DNA of 18,404 bases from Polyangiaceae bacterium (GTDB lineage: Bacteria > Myxococcota > Polyangia > Polyangiales > Polyangiaceae), in the NCBI GenBank assembly GCA_025936205.1, contig JAICTU010000142.1, positions 1 through 18,404 on the forward strand. The letters run 5' to 3'. A model generated the notes under the pieces. The model was not told the origin of the DNA and made no database searches. It was given only the letters and a program-made list of their open reading frames with translations. Positions 14,887-18,404 of the stretch are shown one piece after another; the stretch's first letter is position 1, and the number at the start of each line of letters is the position of its first letter. The position numbers and the translations under genes were made by a program.

Positions 14887-16082
14887 CAGGCGCTCACCGG
14901 CAATTTCGTGCTCGCTTCAGACTGAGCCGCTTCCACGAGCGGCGCCCCCCGAATCGCCCGCCCCCGGGAGTCGAAGAGCTGGCACTTGTCGGGGTCCAGT
15001 ACGAGGCGGAGCGGGGCGCCCGGCGCCGCTGCCGGCAGATCCCCTCCGACCTTGGCGATGACCGGTGCTGCGTCGCTGGCTGCGTCCAGGGCGACATGCA
15101 CGAGCGTCTCTGACCCGAGTCGCTCCGCCAGCACGAGCCGCCCCGCGATGACCCCCTCGAGGGCTCCGCACTGGACCGAACTGTCACTCGATAGACGGAG
15201 GCCTTCCGGGCGCAACCCCACCGTGACGCGATCCCCCGCGGCGAGCCCGGCGCCACTGCGCGAGAGCAGCACGGAGCCGCCCGTCAGCGCGACCACGACC
15301 TGCTGCGCGCCGGCGGACTTCACTCGCCCCTCGAGGAAGTTCATGCGGGGAGAACCGAGGAATCCGGCGACGAACAGGTTCGCCGGACGATGATACAGCT
15401 CGAGGGGCGCGCCCACCTGCTCGACGCGGCCGCCGTTCATCACGACGATCTTGTTGGCGAGCGTCATCGCTTCCACCTGGTCGTGTGTGACGTAGATCAT
15501 CGTGGCGCCCAGGCGGGCGTGGAGGCGCGCCAGCTCGACGCGCACCTGTCCCCTCAGCGCAGCGTCCAGATTGCTGAGCGGCTCATCCAGCAAGAACACT
15601 TCGGGTTCGCGCACGATGGCGCGGCCGATGGCGGCGCGTTGACGTTGCCCGCCGGACAGCGCGCGCGGCTTGCGGTCGAGCAACTCCGTGAGCTGGAGGA
15701 TGTCGGCAGCACGCGCCACCTTGGCGCGAATCTCGTCGCGCTTCAGGCCGCGAATCTCGAGACCGAACGCCATGTTCTGCGCGACGCTCATATGTGGATA
15801 GAGCGCGTAGGATTGAAACACCATGGCGATGCCGCGCCCGGACGGGTGCACGTGCGTCACGTCCTGAGCGCCGATGTGAATCGACCCCTTGCTGGGCGCC
15901 TCGAGGCCGGCAATCAGCCGCAGCAGCGTCGATTTGCCACACCCCGACGGCCCCACGAACACCGCGAACTCACCCGGTTCGATAGCCAAGCTCACGGCCC
16001 GGACGGCCTCGAACGTGCCGAACCGTTTCTCGACTGCCTTCAGCTCGACGCTGCTCGCCACGGATGGGGTCTCGTTGACCAC
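14886..16082 (-). CDS. togA: ABC sugar transporter ATPase, MalK/UgpC/TogA type
   Basis: 398 aa from a GTG at 16082. All ATPase motifs are intact: Walker [10 protein letters not shown] (44-52), Q-loop Gln90, signature LSGGQRQR (142-149), Walker B EVFLLDEP (161-168) and H-loop His200. A C-terminal regulatory part of about 150 residues follows, with NFLEGRV and [12 protein letters not shown], the TOBE/OB-fold layout of the MalK group. It powers import through the two permeases. As the first gene of the six-gene overlapping operon it is closest to the promoter. The start is not certain: a second in-frame GTG at 16061 would also leave the conserved domain whole, and neither has a good ribosome binding site. 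Confidence 0.92.
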   Translation of the reverse strand: MVNETPSVASSVELKAVEKRFGTFEAVRAVSLAIEPGEFAVFVGPSGCGKSTLLRLIAGLEAPSKGSIHIGAQDVTHVHPSGRGIAMVFQSYALYPHMSVAQNMAFGLEIRGLKRDEIRAKVARAADILQLTELLDRKPRALSGGQRQRAAIGRAIVREPEVFLLDEPLSNLDAALRGQVRVELARLHARLGATMIYVTHDQVEAMTLANKIVVMNGGRVEQVGAPLELYHRPANLFVAGFLGSPRMNFLEGRVKSAGAQQVVVALTGGSVLLSRSGAGLAAGDRVTVGLRPEGLRLSSDSSVQCGALEGVIAGRLVLAERLGSETLVHVALDAASDAAPVIAKVGGDLPAAAPGAPLRLVLDPDKCQLFDSRGRAIRGAPLVEAAQSEASTKLPVSA

Positions 16083-16099
16083 GCTCTCTGGAGGAGAGC
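16083..16099 (-). promoter_or_regulatory. Small hairpin directly before the ATPase start
   Basis: GCTCTC and GAGAGC form a 6-bp inverted repeat with a 5-nt loop ending immediately before the GTG at 16082. It would place the initiation region of the first operon gene next to a stem, and no separate ribosome binding site is seen. A role in translation control is possible but unproven. Confidence 0.35.
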
Positions 16100-16170
16100 C
16101 TGTCTGGCTGAATGCACCAGGCTCGCCTTCGGATCAGGATTTCTCGCCCTCATTCGGGGCGGGAATTTCG

Positions 16171-16184
16171 GGATCGAGCGATCC
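16171..16184. promoter_or_regulatory. Candidate operator in the divergent intergenic region
   Basis: GGATCG-AG-CGATCC is a 14-bp near-palindrome (6-bp arms, 2-bp centre) in the 122-bp space between the divergent ATPase and isomerase starts. It is the natural place for a regulator acting on both units. No regulator gene lies in the window and no convincing -35/-10 boxes were found. A second, weaker inverted repeat (CGCCC/GGGCG) lies at 16145-16161. Confidence 0.35.
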
Positions 16185-16204
16185 GCCTCGAGCATTTCAG
16201 CTCC

Positions 16205-17056
16205 GTGCCGACTGCCCCACTGGACCCGCGACGCCTCTATTTTCCCGATACCGCCTCACGGCGCGGCCGGCACCTGGCGGTGTCTCCCAAGAACAGCGAT
16301 CTCGAATATCTTCACTACGCCCGGCTCCGGCTGGACGCGGATTCGCTGGCCACGAAATTCGAGACTGGGCCGCGCGAAACGGGCCTGCTGTGCATGAAGG
16401 GCAGCTGCCGGTTGCGCGTCACCCTGCCGAGCAGCTCTGGCCAGCAGACGTCCGCCGAACAGATCGAGCTGGGGCTGCACGACGGCGTGTACATCCCGCG
16501 CGGCAGCGTCGTGGAGGTCAGCACGGACAGCGAAGTTGACCTGGTCGAGTGCTCCGCGGAAGTGAGTGGCGAGTACCCGCTACAGATCGTGCGCTACGCA
16601 GACGTGGCGATGAGGCCGGGGCTCAAATTTTCGGCGGGAGGCGAGGCCTGCCGGCGTGACCTCAACATCGTCCTCGGCAATAACGTGAAGGCGGGGCGCA
16701 TCGTCGCAGGTTTCACACGATCGGCGCCGGGCAACTGGACCAGCTGGCCCCCGCACGAGCACGCCGCGATCCTGGAGGAAGCCTACGTCTACTATGACAT
16801 GCCCGCGCCGGCGTTCGGCGTGCAGCTGGTGTACTCGAGCACGGGGCGCGCAGAGTGCGCACAGATCGTGCGCGACGGAGACGCCGTGCTCATGCCGTCC
16901 GGCTATCATCCGAATGTGGCCGCGCCGGGTCACAGCATCAACTTCATCTGGATGATGGCCGCCCGCACCGAGGTGACCGATCGGCTGTTTGGCGTCGTGA
17001 ATGTCCAACCTGGCTTCGGAGACAAGGGCTCCGGGCTGGAGGCGAGCCGCAAGTAG
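16205..17056 (+). CDS. KduI/IolB-superfamily uronate isomerase
   Basis: 283 aa from a GTG at 16205. The cupin-type KduI/IolB fold is clear in the second half: SAPGNWTSWPPHEHAAILEEAYVYYDMP, then DGDAVLMPSGYHPNVAAPGHSINFIWMMAA. Candidate metal ligands are His184, His186, Glu191 or Glu192, and His235. The PPHxH..LEE and GYHPxxAAPG patterns are those of IolB (5-deoxyglucuronate isomerase) rather than of KduI (THxRRxE). Next to pectin genes it more likely converts 5-keto-4-deoxyuronate to 2,5-diketo-3-deoxygluconate, the KduI reaction, which is chemically similar; no other inositol genes are present here. An earlier ATG at 16112 would leave only 29 bp for two divergent promoters and adds an unconserved Arg-rich stretch, so 16205 is preferred, though its ribosome binding site is weak. 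Confidence 0.85.
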   Translation: MPTAPLDPRRLYFPDTASRRGRHLAVSPKNSDLEYLHYARLRLDADSLATKFETGPRETGLLCMKGSCRLRVTLPSSSGQQTSAEQIELGLHDGVYIPRGSVVEVSTDSEVDLVECSAEVSGEYPLQIVRYADVAMRPGLKFSAGGEACRRDLNIVLGNNVKAGRIVAGFTRSAPGNWTSWPPHEHAAILEEAYVYYDMPAPAFGVQLVYSSTGRAECAQIVRDGDAVLMPSGYHPNVAAPGHSINFIWMMAARTEVTDRLFGVVNVQPGFGDKGSGLEASRK

Positions 17057-17394
17057 TCCTGCATGAGCCTCCGCGGCGCTACCATTGCCCACGAATTTCT
17101 CGCGATCGACGAGGGCCTCCCGCAGCTGGCCGTGATGGGGTCGAGGTCGACCCGCCGACAAGGCAGCCTCGGCCTGGCCGGCGAGACGAGCGTCGAGATC
17201 GACGGTGGGCTGATTCACGAAGATCCAGACTCCGTCCACTCGAGACGAATCGATCGCCGAAGGATCAGCTGCGACGCTCGATGTCCCGCCCGCCGGCGCA
17301 CCGGCAGCGCCTCCTGCCGACCCTCCAGACGCATCGGCGCACGCAGCCAGCCACCACCCCAACAAGATGGGCAGCAGTTGGAGGGGAGAACCAT
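17057..17394 (-). pseudogene. Possible broken start of a lipoprotein gene; gap without an intact gene
   Basis: This 338-bp stretch between the isomerase and GH28 genes holds no intact gene I trust. On the minus strand one frame (from about 17377) reads LLPILLGWWLAACADASGGSAGGAAGAPAGGTSS, which looks like a lipoprotein signal with lipobox LAAC and the Gly/Ser/Ala linker style of the other lipoproteins here. It has no usable start codon. An ATG at 17394, overlapping the GH28 stop (TGATG), would join this frame if one base were added in the C-rich run at 17382-17388. Downstream the frame stays open but runs antisense through the isomerase gene without recognisable domains, so the gene seems truncated as well. 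Random resemblance is possible. Confidence 0.3.
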
Positions 17395-18404
17395 CAGGGC
17401 GCCGTCGTCGTCCCGAGGAAGGTCACGCCCGGTGCGTTGCTGATGCCCCACGGCGCGGCGCCTCCGACCACGGCCGTGAAGACGACATTTTCAAAACTGC
17501 TGTTCCTCAGGTGGTCGATGCGCGTCGCGCCGACCGCTCTCAACCTCACGTTCTGGAATCGGATGTTCTCGTGGAAGACGTCCGGGTAACCCTCGGCGTT
17601 CTGCGCCGCAGTCGCCGCGTCGAAGCCATCCACACGCAGCGAGGTCGTGGCGCCGTCGACGCTGACGTTGCGGACCACGACGTCACGAAACTGCGCGGGT
17701 ACCGGCGCCGAGACGTAGTCGTTGTTGTTGGCCGTGTAGGCCAGCGTGAAGATGAATGCCTGGTGGGTCGCGTCTTGGATCGCGCTGTCGCGGAACACGA
17801 CGTCGCGCGCTCCGCCTCCGGTTTGAACGTTGCTTTTCATGCGCAGGCCGACGTCGGTATGGAACATCACGTTGTCCTCGGCCAGCACGTGCTGGATCCA
17901 CGCGCCCGTGTGGCTACCCGCCGCGACCGCGCCGTGGCCCTCGCGAAAGTAGTTGTCGAAAATCCAGGCGTTCTGCGCGGACTGCTGTTTGCTCGCCTCC
18001 TCGCCCATGCCGGCGGCAAAGTTGATGCAATCGTCCCCGGTGTCGAACAGGCTGTTGAACACCACGGCGCCGTCGCTGTTGCCGAGCTCGATGCCGTCCC
18101 CGTTGTTGACATCGAAGGTCTCGATCGCCACGCCGTTGACGACGATGTTCTCCGAGTCGAAGTTCATGATACCGTGAAAGGCGGGGTTCCGCAGCGTGAG
18201 ACCGGAGTAGTAGGCGTTTCTCACCCCTCTGAGCGTGATCAAGCTCGAACGGCGATTGCTGTACGCGACGTCGACTCCGAGCCCACCCGCCACGGCCCGG
18301 GCCATCTGATCTTTTGCGAGCACTCCGTCGCTGGATACGCTGTTCGAGTTCCCGGCGCGATACTGCGGGAGCAGGCGGCCGCTCTCGTCGACGATGCTGC
18401 CGGC
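17394..18404 (-). CDS. GH28 polygalacturonase (5' partial, runs off the right edge)
   Basis: 336 residues are visible; the frame stays open to the last base, so the GTG at 18323 is not the start. GH28 motifs, counted from the window edge: NNGDGIE (100-106), TGDDC with Asp124/125, GHG with His157, and RMK (188-190). The flanking text (GLTLRNPAFHGIMNFDSENIVVNG; FREGHGAVAAGSHTGAWIQHVLAEDNVMFHTDVGLRMKS) is typical of bacterial exo-type polygalacturonases with a right-handed beta-helix. It differs strongly from the cytoplasmic GH28 encoded at 10327-11859, so the two are not a recent duplication. Whether it has a signal peptide cannot be seen. It is on the same strand as the transporter operon but separated from it by the isomerase gene, so it belongs to another transcript. 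Confidence 0.92.
   Translation of the reverse strand, partial: AGSIVDESGRLLPQYRAGNSNSVSSDGVLAKDQMARAVAGGLGVDVAYSNRRSSLITLRGVRNAYYSGLTLRNPAFHGIMNFDSENIVVNGVAIETFDVNNGDGIELGNSDGAVVFNSLFDTGDDCINFAAGMGEEASKQQSAQNAWIFDNYFREGHGAVAAGSHTGAWIQHVLAEDNVMFHTDVGLRMKSNVQTGGGARDVVFRDSAIQDATHQAFIFTLAYTANNNDYVSAPVPAQFRDVVVRNVSVDGATTSLRVDGFDAATAAQNAEGYPDVFHENIRFQNVRLRAVGATRIDHLRNSSFENVVFTAVVGGAAPWGISNAPGVTFLGTTTAP

Noticed and set aside
16112..16204. Upstream ATG giving a 314-aa isomerase
   Set aside because: Adds an Arg-rich unconserved segment and leaves only 29 bp between divergent starts; the GTG at 16205 matches the usual family length better.
16083..16204. Sigma-70 or sigma-54 promoter boxes for the divergent genes
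   Set aside because: No pair of boxes with acceptable match and spacing was found on either strand, so no promoter is annotated.
16580..17365. 261-aa minus-strand frame starting with a lipoprotein-like peptide
   Set aside because: Most of it is antisense to the isomerase gene and has no recognisable domain. Only its first part (within 17057-17394) was kept, as a possible remnant.
17063..17443. 126-aa plus-strand frame just after the isomerase gene
   Set aside because: No ribosome binding site, no recognisable domain, becomes Arg/Pro-rich and runs into the antisense of the GH28 gene. I cannot fully exclude a short coding stretch at its start.
1..18404. CRISPR array, tRNA/rRNA genes, insertion sequences, phage or defence genes
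   Set aside because: No spaced identical repeats, cloverleaf-like or rRNA segments, transposase or integrase motifs were seen; the short tandem repeats are direct slippage duplications inside or at the ends of genes.

Overview
The window is GC-rich (high GC at third codon positions) and densely coding. It combines a respiratory alternative complex III (Act) operon with lipoproteins whose mature ends begin with Gly/Ser/Ala/Pro-rich linkers. This suggests a delta-proteobacterial lineage, most likely a myxobacterium of the Polyangiales. That placement is inferred from gene content and style; there is no rRNA or other marker gene here.

Left part (1-7737, + strand): the distal portion of an act operon. 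It holds actB (5' end beyond the window edge), actC, actD, actE and actF, then a 122-aa unrecognised membrane-anchored protein in the place where actG often sits, then a membrane-anchored monoheme cytochrome c. Most junctions are ATGA or GTGA overlaps. ActC oxidises menaquinol or quinol, ActB carries Fe-S clusters, ActE (here a lipoprotein) carries heme c, and ActD/ActF are membrane partners. The extra cytochrome could pass electrons to a terminal oxidase, which is not encoded here. A separate unrecognised lipoprotein gene follows, 60 bp downstream.

Right part (7767-18404, mostly - strand): a pectin/oligogalacturonide utilisation locus, convergent with the act operon. In transcription order from 16082 leftwards it encodes an ABC ATPase, two MalF/MalG-type permeases and a TogB-like oligogalacturonide-binding protein. 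Next come a cytoplasmic GH28 galacturonidase and a cytoplasmic GH105 unsaturated uronyl hydrolase. These six genes all overlap by 1-7 nt. After a 110-bp gap with a strong hairpin comes a lipid-anchored PL1 pectate lyase on a long linker. Divergently transcribed (16205-17056, +) is a KduI/IolB-superfamily isomerase. Beyond it is the 3' two-thirds of a second GH28 gene (-, runs off the right edge), followed by what looks like the broken start of another lipoprotein gene.

Proposed logic: PL1 (and probably the second GH28) cut pectate outside the inner membrane. The Tog-type transporter imports oligomers. GH105 and GH28 release unsaturated and saturated galacturonate inside. The isomerase acts on the 4-deoxy-5-keto-uronate formed from the unsaturated residue. 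No outer-membrane porin, regulator, KduD, KdgK or KdgA homologue lies in the window.

No wholly new system was found. The points most worth a second look are the IolB-type metal motif in the pectin isomerase, the recurrent in-frame 15-bp tandem duplications (actB, a lipobox, a stop codon), the orphan protein in the act operon, the hairpin before the PL1 gene, and the frameshifted lipoprotein start at 17394.
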